Of a stretch of 27,660 bases of DNA, positions 1-7,848 are shown piece after piece. Position 1 is the first letter of the stretch. Each line of letters opens with the position of its first letter. The stretch comes from an uncultured Blautia sp. (lineage in GTDB: Bacteria > Bacillota > Clostridia > Lachnospirales > Lachnospiraceae): positions 1 to 27,660 of the forward strand of contig UQJE01000028.1 of NCBI GenBank assembly GCA_900541345.1, given 5' to 3'. The position numbers and the translations under genes were made by a program. The notes beneath the pieces were generated by a model. The model was given only the letters and a program-made list of their open reading frames with translations, did no database searches and was not told the DNA's origin.

Positions 1-2
1 AT

Positions 3-76
3 GGCCCAGTGGCTCAGTTGGTTAGAGCGCCGCCCTGTCACGGCGGAGGTCGAGAGTTCGAGTCTCTTCTGGGTCG
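3..76 (+). tRNA. tRNA-Asp (GTC)
   Basis: Full cloverleaf. The acceptor GGCCCAG at 3-9 pairs with CTGGGTC at 69-75 (one G-T pair), followed by discriminator G76. The anticodon arm CCGCC/GGCGG presents GTC at 37-39, and the T arm contains TTCGAGT. The CCA end is not encoded. It is the first of three closely packed tRNAs that share one terminator; their promoter lies left of the window. Confidence 0.97.
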
Positions 77-84
77 TTTAAGAT

Positions 85-157
85 GGGGTCTTAGCTCAGC
101 TGGGAGAGCATCTGCCTTACAAGCAGAGGGTCACAGGTTCGAGCCCTGTAGGCCCCA
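85..157 (+). tRNA. tRNA-Val (TAC)
   Basis: Cloverleaf with acceptor GGGGTCT at 85-91 pairing with AGGCCCC before discriminator A157. The D arm is TAGCTCAGCTGGGAGAGC, the anticodon arm CTGCC/AAGCAG region shows TAC at 118-120, and the T arm is ACAGG/CCTGT around TTCGAGC. CCA is not encoded. It sits 8 nt behind tRNA-Asp and is probably processed from the same transcript. Confidence 0.97.
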
Positions 158-173
158 TAACCTTTTAACATAT

Positions 174-259
174 GCCGCAGTGGCGGAACTGGCAGACGCA
201 CAGGACTTAAAATCCTGCGGGACTAACCTCTCGTACCGGTTCGATTCCGGTCTGCGGCA
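174..259 (+). tRNA. tRNA-Leu (TAA)
   Basis: A class II tRNA of 86 nt with a long variable arm. The acceptor GCCGCAG at 174-180 pairs with CTGCGGC at 252-258, followed by A259. The anticodon stem CAGGA/TCCTG frames TAA at 208-210, and the T arm is ACCGG/CCGGT around TTCGATT. CCA is not encoded. It is the last gene of the cluster, just ahead of the terminator. Confidence 0.97.
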
Positions 260-268
260 TTGATGAGA

Positions 269-310
269 AATAAGAGAAACGTTGATTTTACAGCGTTTCT
301 CTTATTTTTT
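269..310 (+). terminator. Rho-independent terminator of the tRNA cluster
   Basis: The stem AATAAGAGAAACG (269-281), continuing through TTG, pairs with CAG plus CGTTTCTCTTATT (291-306). The loop is 6 nt at 285-290 and a run of T follows. It ends the Asp-Val-Leu transcript. Confidence 0.93.
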
Positions 311-438
311 TGTATTTAAAAGTACAGCGATCTTTTCTCCTAAAATCCCCATGTATTTATTGTAGCGCAAAGTTTTCTTTAATATTTCCATAAGAAGGGA
401 GAGCACCAGTACTGTTGTTAAGAACTGTCAGATGCGAT

Positions 439-506
439 GGAAAGTTTACTTGACATTTTTCTTGGAAAGTTATATATTAAGGTTACAAAAGGAAAGTTTG
501 CTTTCC
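439..506 (+). repeat. Three GGAAAGTT direct repeats plus an inverted repeat around the promoter
   Basis: GGAAAGTT occurs at 439-446, 464-471 and 491-498, spaced 25 and 27 nt. The third copy is also half of an inverted repeat, GGAAAG-TTTG-CTTTCC at 491-506, lying just past the predicted transcription start. Copies upstream of -35, in the spacer and downstream of -10 are the expected arrangement for an operator. That the downstream Xre protein binds here is inference. Confidence 0.5.
450..478 (+). promoter_or_regulatory. Sigma-A promoter of the Xre regulator operon
   Basis: A perfect -35 TTGACA at 450-455 lies 17 nt ahead of the -10 TATATT at 473-478. Transcription would start near 485, about 40 nt upstream of the regulator start codon. 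GGAAAGTT repeats surround both promoter boxes. Confidence 0.8.
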
Positions 507-526
507 ATAAACAGAAGGAGAAGATT

Positions 527-730
527 ATGAAAAACCGGCTGGAAGAACTTCGTAAAGAGCGTGGCATTAAGCAGGAAGAACTGGCATCTGTTTTAAAAGT
601 ATCAAGACAGACCATTGGTTCATTAGAGAATGGGCGCTATAATCCCTCGATATTGCTGGCATTTCGAATTGCCCGGTATTTTAAGATGAATATTGAGGAA
701 ATTTTTATTTATGAGGAGGAAGAGAAATGA
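527..730 (+). CDS. Small Xre/Cro-family helix-turn-helix regulator
   Basis: A 67-residue DNA-binding protein that is almost entirely one HTH_3 domain. The segment RKERGIKQEELASVLKVSRQ is the scan and recognition helix region, followed by the typical family signature SLENGRYNPS. The start at 527 is preceded by AGAAGGAG at 513-520 with 6 nt spacing; an in-frame ATG at 437 lies upstream of the promoter boxes and is unlikely to be used. The stop codon overlaps the start of the next gene (ATGA), so the two are co-translated. Short regulators of this kind paired with a small membrane protein are common in Firmicutes, and the pair usually regulates itself. The GGAAAGTT repeats in its own promoter region are the likely operator. 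The target and signal are unknown. Confidence 0.88.
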   Translation: MKNRLEELRKERGIKQEELASVLKVSRQTIGSLENGRYNPSILLAFRIARYFKMNIEEIFIYEEEEK

Positions 731-1149
731 AAAAGATAAAGTCATTTTTAATCTGTATTTTATTGGGTGTCATCTTTATTTCTGCGGGATTTTTTGTAAA
801 AGAAGACTATAACCCCACTCTTTTATGTTCCATAGGATTTGGTCTTATATTTTCTTGCGCGGCAGGTCTTGGCAGGATTTTTTATTGGAGCAGACCGTCC
901 AGACAGGCGGAATATAATGCCAGAAAAGAAGAGGCACAGATCAATATGCTTGATGAGAGAAAGCAGTATATCAGGGCAAAGTCAGGACAGATTGCATATC
1001 AGATTATGACGTTTGTTCTTCTTGGCATTTCTTTTATTCTTGCGGTATTTCAAGCAAAAGCCTGGATTATCGCCATGTTGTTTGGACTTTTCATCTTTCA
1101 GTATATTATTGGGATAGTTGTGTTTCGATATTTGGAGAAGCGGATGTGA
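727..1149 (+). CDS. Four-helix membrane protein, partner of the Xre regulator
   Basis: A 140-residue integral membrane protein with four predicted transmembrane segments in two pairs: about residues 5-22 and 31-50, then about 94-111 and 115-133. A charged cytoplasmic or external linker (about 55-90, rich in R, E, K and Q) joins the pairs. The ATG at 727 overlaps the regulator stop codon, and a GAGGAGGAAGAG stretch just upstream can serve as ribosome binding site. It resembles the DUF2178-like small membrane proteins that travel with HTH regulators, but I cannot assign a family with certainty. The tight coupling suggests that the membrane protein senses or modulates the condition to which the regulator responds. 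No catalytic motif is visible. Confidence 0.82.
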   Translation: MKKIKSFLICILLGVIFISAGFFVKEDYNPTLLCSIGFGLIFSCAAGLGRIFYWSRPSRQAEYNARKEEAQINMLDERKQYIRAKSGQIAYQIMTFVLLGISFILAVFQAKAWIIAMLFGLFIFQYIIGIVVFRYLEKRM

Positions 1150-1174
1150 GTATATAAGAAAGAAAATGGATAGT

Positions 1175-1220
1175 AAAAGAGAAATGCAGAACTTATAGCA
1201 TTCTGCATTTCTCTTTTTTG
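1175..1220. terminator. Bidirectional terminator between convergent genes
   Basis: A perfect 17-bp stem, AAAAGAGAAATGCAGAA at 1175-1191 with TTCTGCATTTCTCTTTT at 1201-1217, has a 9-nt loop and a T run on the plus strand. The A-rich left arm gives a shorter T stretch on the minus strand. It can therefore end both the Xre operon and the minus-strand hydrolase operon. Confidence 0.9.
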
Positions 1221-1262
1221 CACAGGAAGAATGTGCAGTAAAAGTCTTTTGACATTAAAAAA

Positions 1263-2930
1263 TCATTCCAGATTTTGCAGAAGTTTTTCGTAAATAGTTT
1301 CCAGTTTTTCCGGGCTGCTGTCATATGTATAATTATTTGTAAATACTTCATCTAAAAGCTGGTCGTGTAATGCTTCATCTTTTTTGCGAAGGAGCTGCCA
1401 TAAAGCGGCATCTTCAGCACCACGGCGCTGAGCCTCCATACGCATTCCGAGATTGGGACCATCTTTTCCGGGATAAATGAGAAAAGAGTCACCACAGGGG
1501 AAGTTTGTTCCGATTCCAGTATGATTAGGGCAGCTTGTGCCTTTGTAAGGGTTCATGTCTTCCGGAAATTGATTAAAGCCCCAGTGAAGATAGCCGCTGA
1601 TTCTGTTTCTGGCAAAACCCCAGAAAAGCAGTCGGTTTTTAATTAAATCATAATCAAGGAATCGGTTCAGCCAATAGCCTTCCGGTCCGCAGCACACATA
1701 ATTCCATACAGTTTCGCCAAGAGAAATTAAAGTATCAAATTCATTTTTGCGCTTTTCGTATCCGGCGGTGCCTGGCACCCATATGTCAATTCCTCCGCGA
1801 AATTCAGCGGAATCTACTGCTTCAATAATTTGAACTCCGGGAAGATATTTTCGAAGAATACTTGCTGCGAGATAATACTGACGTTTTCGCGCATGCAGTG
1901 TTTCCTGATCTTTATAGTGGATATCCGGTTCATCGTGAATATGAAACAGGATGTTGTCCTCCCAACCGTGCTTTTTTAAATAATCTGCCAGACTTTTTAT
2001 GTAGGTGACTGTAATGGTATATCCTTCCAGTGTATCGAAAGGGATTTCTCTGGCCATAGAGCAGGTGAATTTATCTGTATACATATCGGGTTTTCCGTTT
2101 GGGAGGAAGCCCCTGCTTAAGAGCGTGCCCAGTTCCATTTTTTTCATACCTGCTTCAAAAAAACAGGAGATTACAGGAGTGAGATATTCAAAATCAAATG
2201 CATAAGGATTTCTGGAAATTACGCATGTTTCATCAAGCTCTATGAAAAAGATATTCTGATGAATGCGTCTCATGGACTGCGCATATTGTTTAACAACAGA
2301 AAGAAATTTTTCGGTGCCGGAATCCACATTATGAAAACGGCGGATTGCTTCCAGAGAAAACCAGTTTGTTACAGGAAAGGTATCCTCAGGTATGGAAACA
2401 TCATAAATATGAATAGAAATACGGCAGGTATATACACCTTCGTCCATATGTGCCTTTAAGGAAAAACTATAAATTCCGGGAGTGATAGAAGAAACGGGTT
2501 TTAAACAAATGTATATGGCTGCTCTTTCTTCTGTTACAGAAAAAATATTATTTTCATTGGGAATAAGGCAGTCATATACAAAAAAGGGTGCCAGACGGCT
2601 TGCGTAGCCCGGTTTTTCGGAAGGCGGATTTTCCAGAACCATGGAACCGCCCTGACTTACTCCGTCTCCCGTATTATATTCTACAGGAATAGCCTGCATT
2701 TGAAAAAACTCCGGAAGAAATGGTGAATTACAGGTTTCGGATTCTTCGGACGAAAAAGAGTCCAGTTCGATGGAAACGGTGTTTCCCTTTGTCTGAAGAA
2801 GAAGCTGAATTCCCGGCATTCCATTTAATGGAGAGGGAATAAAAAGAGAGTCCGGAAGAGGTGACAGTACGCTGTCAGGATAAAGAAATTCTTCTCGGGC
2901 TGTAATGACACCATAAAATTGTGAATTCAT
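1263..2930 (-). CDS. Glycoside hydrolase, GH123 / DUF4091 type
   Basis: A 555-residue protein predicted to hydrolyse a glycosidic bond. GH123 enzymes are N-acetyl-beta-galactosaminidases that use substrate-assisted catalysis with an adjacent Asp-Glu pair. Here the motif FHIHDEP places that pair at D333-E334, after an N-terminal beta-rich region (about 1-190) and a TIM-barrel-like middle. The C-terminal part contains GYLHWGFNQF, the hallmark of DUF4091. No signal peptide or membrane segment is present, so the enzyme should act in the cytoplasm on imported oligosaccharide. The start is supported by GGAG 7 nt upstream. It is the last gene of a leftward operon, 38 nt behind the response regulator, and a terminator follows at 1175-1217. 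The fold family is fairly sure; beta-GalNAc specificity is inferred and other hexosaminides are possible. Confidence 0.82.
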   Translation of the reverse strand: MNSQFYGVITAREEFLYPDSVLSPLPDSLFIPSPLNGMPGIQLLLQTKGNTVSIELDSFSSEESETCNSPFLPEFFQMQAIPVEYNTGDGVSQGGSMVLENPPSEKPGYASRLAPFFVYDCLIPNENNIFSVTEERAAIYICLKPVSSITPGIYSFSLKAHMDEGVYTCRISIHIYDVSIPEDTFPVTNWFSLEAIRRFHNVDSGTEKFLSVVKQYAQSMRRIHQNIFFIELDETCVISRNPYAFDFEYLTPVISCFFEAGMKKMELGTLLSRGFLPNGKPDMYTDKFTCSMAREIPFDTLEGYTITVTYIKSLADYLKKHGWEDNILFHIHDEPDIHYKDQETLHARKRQYYLAASILRKYLPGVQIIEAVDSAEFRGGIDIWVPGTAGYEKRKNEFDTLISLGETVWNYVCCGPEGYWLNRFLDYDLIKNRLLFWGFARNRISGYLHWGFNQFPEDMNPYKGTSCPNHTGIGTNFPCGDSFLIYPGKDGPNLGMRMEAQRRGAEDAALWQLLRKKDEALHDQLLDEVFTNNYTYDSSPEKLETIYEKLLQNLE

Positions 2931-2968
2931 AAAATGCTCCGTTCTGCCGCAATGGGCTGAGTTTGTAT

Positions 2969-4510
2969 TTAATGATTTCCTTTTAAGGAAAGGATGTGTT
3001 CTCTGTATTCTCTTGGGGTAAAGCCTGTTGTCTGCTTGAAAACTTTACTGAAGTACCTGGGATTTTCATAACCCACAGCCTGACTGATGTCACTGATTTT
3101 TCCGCTTGGATCTTCAAGCATTTGTTTTACTTTATCCATTCGAATTTCTGTAATGTAATCAATGAAATTTTTTCCTGTTTTTTCTTTGAAGAGGCGGCTT
3201 AAATAATTCGGGTGAAGATAAAACTGCTCTGCAAGGGAGGCAAGAGAGATAGGTTCCTGATAATGATTTCGAATAAAAATCTGTATATCATGGATGATTC
3301 CTTTTGCCAGCAGCTGTTCATCTGCTTCATTAAGTTTATTGGAAAGTTTCTGTACATAATCAAGAATACAGCTTTTTGTACTCGGGAAATCGTGACACAG
3401 AAGAATGTTTTCAAGGATAGAATTCAAACTCTGGCGAAGATTGATTGATTTTAATTTAAGATTCTGCAGATTTCCGTTTAATTCAATAAGTCCGCCAATG
3501 CAGGCTGCCTGAATCTGAAGTACGCTTAAACGTTTATCATTCAGAGAGTTCAAAACAGAATCCATATATGTAACAGCTTGATCCCTTTCCTCTGGATTTG
3601 TGAGTATAGATACCAGAGCATTTGCCACATCTGACATTTCCGGTACTTCTTTTGGGAAGAGCATTTCTATATTTTTGTACCATATAATGCCGCTTCCTTC
3701 TCTTGCTTTATTATATCGGAGTGCCTGTTCCGCCTCTTCATAAGCGTCGGGAAGATCAGAGTAGCCGTTTTTATATTTGCTGCCGCCAAAAAACCATCCG
3801 CCGTTTCGTTCTCCGGCCTGTTCTAAAATGCTGGTGAAACTGGAGGCCTCTGTAGGACTGTTATACGGAATTAAAGCAAACATACCGTAAATCTGGTTGT
3901 CTAAAATAACAGCATCAGGAATGACAAGGCGTATTTCACGCTTCAGATCTTTTTTATATTGCGAAATGGTTTCCTCAGAAAGTCCGCGCGGCATCATTTC
4001 CATAGAAAGTCCGTACCAGTCTCCGAGAGGCGGAAGCTGATATTGTTCTTCACGAATGTGGGAATGGCCTTTTGCGATGGAGAGGAGAAGTCCTTCCAGT
4101 CGATTTTTCCGTACGTTATTTTCCTGTTCTTCTTTTTTAAATTCAAGAGCCAGACGATCGAGAAGTCCTTCAATTTCCTGTAAATTTACGGGTTTATTTA
4201 AGTAATCATATGCACCGTATCGAATGGCTTCTTTGGCATAAGAAAATTCACTGAAACCGCTTAAAATTACTGTTTTTACAGAAGGGTATTTTACAGAAAT
4301 GATTTTCAGCATTTCCAGACCGGTCATCTCAGGCATTCTTATATCAAGAAAAATAACATCGATATGGTTGTTTTCCAGAAATTTCAGACCTTCTTTTGCG
4401 AGATATACAGTGCCGGCAACGGAGAAGCCGTGTTCCTTCCATTTTACAAATTGCGCCATCCCCCGGCACACAATTTCCTCATCATCTATGATTAATACCT
4501 GATAAGCCAT
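2969..4510 (-). CDS. YesN-type AraC-family response regulator
   Basis: Numbering assumes a start at 4510, giving 513 residues. The N-terminal receiver domain (about 1-120) has the acidic pair D9-D10 and the phosphoacceptor D56 in FLDIRMPEM. A middle region of about 270 residues follows, then a C-terminal AraC double helix-turn-helix (about 410-510) with HPNYLSRLFKEKTG and the second-helix signature GYENPRYFSKVFKQTTGFTP. It should be phosphorylated by the sensor kinase encoded just upstream and activate the transport and hydrolase genes. The frame is open to an ATG at 4519, but that codon touches GGAGG (4520-4524) with no spacing, whereas the ATG at 4510 has 9 nt. The gene overlaps the kinase gene by about 29 nt, which implies translational coupling. 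Regulators of this class commonly control carbohydrate uptake in Firmicutes. Confidence 0.93.
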   Translation of the reverse strand: MAYQVLIIDDEEIVCRGMAQFVKWKEHGFSVAGTVYLAKEGLKFLENNHIDVIFLDIRMPEMTGLEMLKIISVKYPSVKTVILSGFSEFSYAKEAIRYGAYDYLNKPVNLQEIEGLLDRLALEFKKEEQENNVRKNRLEGLLLSIAKGHSHIREEQYQLPPLGDWYGLSMEMMPRGLSEETISQYKKDLKREIRLVIPDAVILDNQIYGMFALIPYNSPTEASSFTSILEQAGERNGGWFFGGSKYKNGYSDLPDAYEEAEQALRYNKAREGSGIIWYKNIEMLFPKEVPEMSDVANALVSILTNPEERDQAVTYMDSVLNSLNDKRLSVLQIQAACIGGLIELNGNLQNLKLKSINLRQSLNSILENILLCHDFPSTKSCILDYVQKLSNKLNEADEQLLAKGIIHDIQIFIRNHYQEPISLASLAEQFYLHPNYLSRLFKEKTGKNFIDYITEIRMDKVKQMLEDPSGKISDISQAVGYENPRYFSKVFKQTTGFTPREYREHILSLKGNH

Positions 4511-6443
4511 TTTTTTCATCCTCCACTTCCATTTTCATGTCTTCTGATATTGTTCTTACAGGCAGAGTGATTGTGATTTCTGTACCTCTATCCTGTTGGC
4601 TTTTTACATGGATTCCGTATTCTGAACCATAAAACAGCCGGATTCTCTGATTTACATTTACCATGCCGATGCTTTCGGAGCTGTTCCGGAAAGCGTCGGA
4701 ATCCATCATGCGGGCATTTAATTTTTCGCATTCTTCCGAAGAAATTCCTTTTCCGTTATCTGCAACAATAAGAAAGAGAGTATCCCTGTCTATTTTGCCT
4801 TTCAGGATAATCCGGCAGCCTTTGCTCGCATCGCCGAAAGCGTGTGTTACAGCATTTTCAAAAAGCGGCTGCAGCATAAATGGAGGAACATAAACTTTTT
4901 CAGTGTCTATAGAGAAATCTTTTTCCAGTTCTATTTTATATTGATGGCGGAAATTAATAACTTCCAGATAAGTTTCTCCGTGGCGGATTCCTTCAGAAAG
5001 AGTAATGGTGTTGCTTCCGGCATGGATTCCCATGCGGCAGAGACGGCTGAAGGCTTCGATCATGTGGGTGACTCTGCTTTCTCCATTTGCCTCATACATT
5101 GCCTCCCACCGGATAATATCAAGTGTATTGTAGAGGAAATGAGGATTAATCTGCATCAGGAGTGCATCAAGCTGCGCGTTTTTTAAGCTGAGCGAGATTT
5201 GCTGCCTTCGTATTTCAGAAAGATATACCTGTTCAATAAGCTGACCTGTTTTTTCAGCCATTTCATTAAAACAGTCTCCCAGAATGGTAATCTCATCATT
5301 TCCGCTATTAGGATAGCGGGAATTCCACTCGCCGTTTCCGGTCTTTTTCATAACAGAAATCAGCTGATCCACAGGCTGAGAAATGCTTTTTGTAACAAAA
5401 TACGCAATTAATACACTGGCGGCAACTACGAAAGCAAGAATCAGAAGGCAGAAATTGCGAAGCTGATAGATACTTTCAAAAGCGAGATCTTTGTTTACCA
5501 TGTAAGTGGTGAGGAGATTGGTGGAAGGGATTCTCTGGTAGGCAGTCAGAATAATCTGATCATCTGCACTGCTTTCTATAATCCCTTTTTCATTTTCCAG
5601 CATCTGTTCGTATTTATCGTTTGATTTTGGAAAGGAAGGTGCCAGAATATTCGGGGAATAGGACATTAAAAGCCCATCTCTTCCGGATAAAAAAGCATTT
5701 CCTTCTTTTGAGGCAGCAGAGCCGTCCCAAATTTCAGAAAAGGCTTCCAGGTTGATATTTACAATCAGTACTCCGAGAAATTCACGGTCTACTGGTGTGT
5801 AGATACCTACGCATAAGGTAATTAGATTTCCAAAACCATACACATTTTGTTCACTCTGATAAAAAGTACGGCTTTGTTCATCTGTTTCAATCCAGGTAGG
5901 ATAGCCTCTTTGTTTTTGAGGAAGAAGATAAAAGTCCGATTTATAAAATTCATCCAGATTGCGGATACATCCGCCTCTTCGATAGCCATTTTCTTCCATC
6001 ATATAATATTGGCAGTATGGTGTGACAAGCTGCATATTCAGAATATTGCGTTTCTCAGAAGATGCGTGGTACAGTCTTTTTTCAATGTATGTCTTATTCG
6101 CCTGATACAGGGAAGAGTCAGGAGTTTCTTTCAATGAGGCATTTTCCTGAAGCGCCCGTATCAAATGGGAATCTCCATAGAAGGAAACCGTGAGCTCTTC
6201 ATATTCCTGCATAACATCCTGGGTTTTTAAAGCTGCATTTTGTACCATAAGAGAAACGGTGTGTTCAATTTTCTCTTCCAGAAGGTTAGAATAGCGGAAG
6301 AGGAAGAAAAAAGTAATAAAGGCTGAGGACAGCGCAATAAGCAGCAGAAAGGATATGATAAGTCTTCGGAAAATGCTGGTTTTCCGTAAAAATGTCTGAA
6401 TCTTAGTGCTTTTATGAAGTGAATCTTTCCGCTGTTTTTTCAT
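4482..6443 (-). CDS. YesM-type sensor histidine kinase
   Basis: A membrane sensor kinase of 653 residues from the preferred start at 6443. Transmembrane helix 1 is at about 25-49, followed by a large extracytoplasmic sensor of about 250 residues (dCACHE-like from its size and position), helix 2 at about 300-325, and a HAMP linker containing SISQPVDQLI. The His_kinase domain carries INPHFLYNTLD with phosphoacceptor H435. The HATPase domain has an N box around FENAVTHAF, then ADNGKGIS and a late GMVNVNQR glycine box. It belongs to the Lyt/YesM class that senses extracellular or binding-protein-delivered sugars. It lies between the oxidoreductase (27-36 nt gap) and its cognate regulator (overlap), in the same leftward operon. 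The ATG at 6452 sits flush against AAAGGA and is unlikely to be used. Confidence 0.93.
   Translation of the reverse strand: MKKQRKDSLHKSTKIQTFLRKTSIFRRLIISFLLLIALSSAFITFFFLFRYSNLLEEKIEHTVSLMVQNAALKTQDVMQEYEELTVSFYGDSHLIRALQENASLKETPDSSLYQANKTYIEKRLYHASSEKRNILNMQLVTPYCQYYMMEENGYRRGGCIRNLDEFYKSDFYLLPQKQRGYPTWIETDEQSRTFYQSEQNVYGFGNLITLCVGIYTPVDREFLGVLIVNINLEAFSEIWDGSAASKEGNAFLSGRDGLLMSYSPNILAPSFPKSNDKYEQMLENEKGIIESSADDQIILTAYQRIPSTNLLTTYMVNKDLAFESIYQLRNFCLLILAFVVAASVLIAYFVTKSISQPVDQLISVMKKTGNGEWNSRYPNSGNDEITILGDCFNEMAEKTGQLIEQVYLSEIRRQQISLSLKNAQLDALLMQINPHFLYNTLDIIRWEAMYEANGESRVTHMIEAFSRLCRMGIHAGSNTITLSEGIRHGETYLEVINFRHQYKIELEKDFSIDTEKVYVPPFMLQPLFENAVTHAFGDASKGCRIILKGKIDRDTLFLIVADNGKGISSEECEKLNARMMDSDAFRNSSESIGMVNVNQRIRLFYGSEYGIHVKSQQDRGTEITITLPVRTISEDMKMEVEDEKNGLSGINHR
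4520..4524 (-). promoter_or_regulatory. Ribosome binding site that decides the response regulator start
   Basis: GGAGG on the minus strand lies inside the end of the kinase gene. It directly abuts an ATG at 4519 and is 9 nt from the ATG at 4510, so the second ATG is preferred. Confidence 0.7.
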
Positions 6444-6452
6444 AGAATGCAT

Positions 6453-6458
6453 TCCTTT
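6453..6458 (-). promoter_or_regulatory. Ribosome binding site that decides the kinase start
   Basis: AAAGGA on the minus strand has zero spacing to the ATG at 6452 and 9 nt to the ATG at 6443. The second gives a normal initiation geometry. Confidence 0.65.
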
Positions 6459-6479
6459 CTGCTGCTTTTAATATATTTA

Positions 6480-7760
6480 TTATAACATAAATTCGTGAAT
6501 GGAGATGGGTTTTCCCTGCAATTTTCGGGATTCCTCTGCTGCAAGAGCAATGAAATGGCTTTCCAGGGAAATATCAAGGTCTGTGATAGAATCTGTCTTT
6601 TTCCCGGTCATTACATAGTCTGCAAATTGTTTTACCATGCGAATATCACCGCCTCCGTGACCACTGAAATCATCTGTAAATGAAGTAAGGTCAATGATCT
6701 GTGTTTCCTGACCGAAGGGAGTATAATAAATTTTATTTTCGTCGATATTTCCCTCAATTTCACCTAAAGTTCCCATAATTTTAATTGTACGGCTGCATTT
6801 TGCGCTGAATGCACACATGGAAAAAGTTATGGTTATGTCATTTTCCATCTGAAGATTTACAACTTGGTGATCGACAACATTGTTATCGCAGTAATACACA
6901 CAACGTCCATAAGGGCCTGTTTCCAGAGCTTTTCTGACATTTTCTTCGGTAGGAGGGACTGCAAAAGTATTAGCGGGCCATCCATTTTCATGTCTTACAC
7001 CGGTATCAGGGTTGGAAATATAAATTTTCTCTGCATCATAAGGGCAGTGCTCTTTTGCAGGACAGCCATCGAGACAGCGTCTGGCAGCTCCTTTTGGAGC
7101 ATTTTCTTCTTTAAACCATGTAAGATTTCCAAAAGAAGAGACTTGTTTACAGGAAGAACCGGAAAGCCACACAAGAAGATCCATATCATGGCAGCATTTT
7201 GCAAGAATCATAGGACTGGTTGTGTCACTGTTTCTCCAGTTACCCCTTACGAATGAATGGGCCTGATGGAAAAAGCCCACATCCTCCCGGGCCTGTATAT
7301 TTATAATTCGTCCGATATCTCCGCGAGCGAGAGTTTTTTTTAAAGTGGAATAAAAAGGGGTATATCTAAGAACATGGCATACACAAATTTTTCGGTCGTA
7401 TTTTTTCGCTTCTTCTAAAAGTTCAAGAGATTCTTCGGCAGAATTGGAAACCGGCTTTTCAAGAAGAATATGATAACCTTTTTTCAGCGCTGCCTTTGCC
7501 TGAGGAACATGATCTCTGTCTTGCGTGCAGATAAAAACAGCATCTGCCAGACGTTCTCTGGACAAAAGCTCTTCTGCGCTTGAGAAGCATGCATCATCTT
7601 TCAGACCAAAAAAATTTTTTGCGTTTACAAGTCTGTCGGGAAGCAAATCGGCAACGGCAGTTACTTCCATAATAGAATCATATTTTCTGATAATATCTCC
7701 ATATACCTGAAGACCGCGGCTTCCCAGACCAAGAATGGCGATAGTCATTTTTTTACTCAT
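6480..7760 (-). CDS. Gfo/Idh/MocA-family NAD(P)-dependent oxidoreductase with a cysteine cluster
   Basis: A 426-residue soluble enzyme expected to oxidise or reduce a sugar or sugar derivative. The N-terminal Rossmann domain begins with AILGLGSRGLQ (about 8-18), and the family EKP motif is present in ILLEKPVSNSAEE. The C-terminal part is the usual beta-sheet substrate domain. An uncommon feature is five cysteines in two clusters: C229, C233 and C239 (C-x3-C-x5-C), then C287 and C291 (C-x3-C), which could bind zinc or another metal. GH109 glycosidases share this fold, so a redox-cycling glycosidase role cannot be excluded. The start at 7760 is supported by AGGAGG with 8 nt spacing. A hairpin separates it from the binding-protein gene; the kinase follows closely. 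The substrate is unknown, presumably a product of the imported glycan. Confidence 0.9.
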   Translation of the reverse strand: MSKKMTIAILGLGSRGLQVYGDIIRKYDSIMEVTAVADLLPDRLVNAKNFFGLKDDACFSSAEELLSRERLADAVFICTQDRDHVPQAKAALKKGYHILLEKPVSNSAEESLELLEEAKKYDRKICVCHVLRYTPFYSTLKKTLARGDIGRIINIQAREDVGFFHQAHSFVRGNWRNSDTTSPMILAKCCHDMDLLVWLSGSSCKQVSSFGNLTWFKEENAPKGAARRCLDGCPAKEHCPYDAEKIYISNPDTGVRHENGWPANTFAVPPTEENVRKALETGPYGRCVYYCDNNVVDHQVVNLQMENDITITFSMCAFSAKCSRTIKIMGTLGEIEGNIDENKIYYTPFGQETQIIDLTSFTDDFSGHGGGDIRMVKQFADYVMTGKKTDSITDLDISLESHFIALAAEESRKLQGKPISIHEFML

Positions 7761-7785
7761 AAAAATATCCTCCTGTAAAGTTGTT

Positions 7786-7824
7786 AAAAATAAAAGGGAG
7801 CAGATACATTATATATCTGCTCCC
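7786..7824 (-). terminator. Hairpin with U-tract between binding-protein and oxidoreductase genes
   Basis: The perfect stem GGGAGCAGATA / TATCTGCTCCC (7796-7806 with 7814-7824) has a 7-nt loop. On the minus strand it is followed by TTTTATTTTT (7795-7786). Inside a sugar-transport operon such an element usually lets part of the transcripts stop, or protects the 3' end of the binding-protein mRNA, so that the binding protein is made in excess. No separate promoter for the oxidoreductase is evident in the short remaining gap. Confidence 0.8.
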
Positions 7825-7848
7825 GAAAAAATAATATATTTGTGTGAA

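Noticed and set aside
9..263. Open frame of 84 codons across the first tRNAs
   Set aside because: It lies entirely over three well-formed tRNA genes and their spacers.
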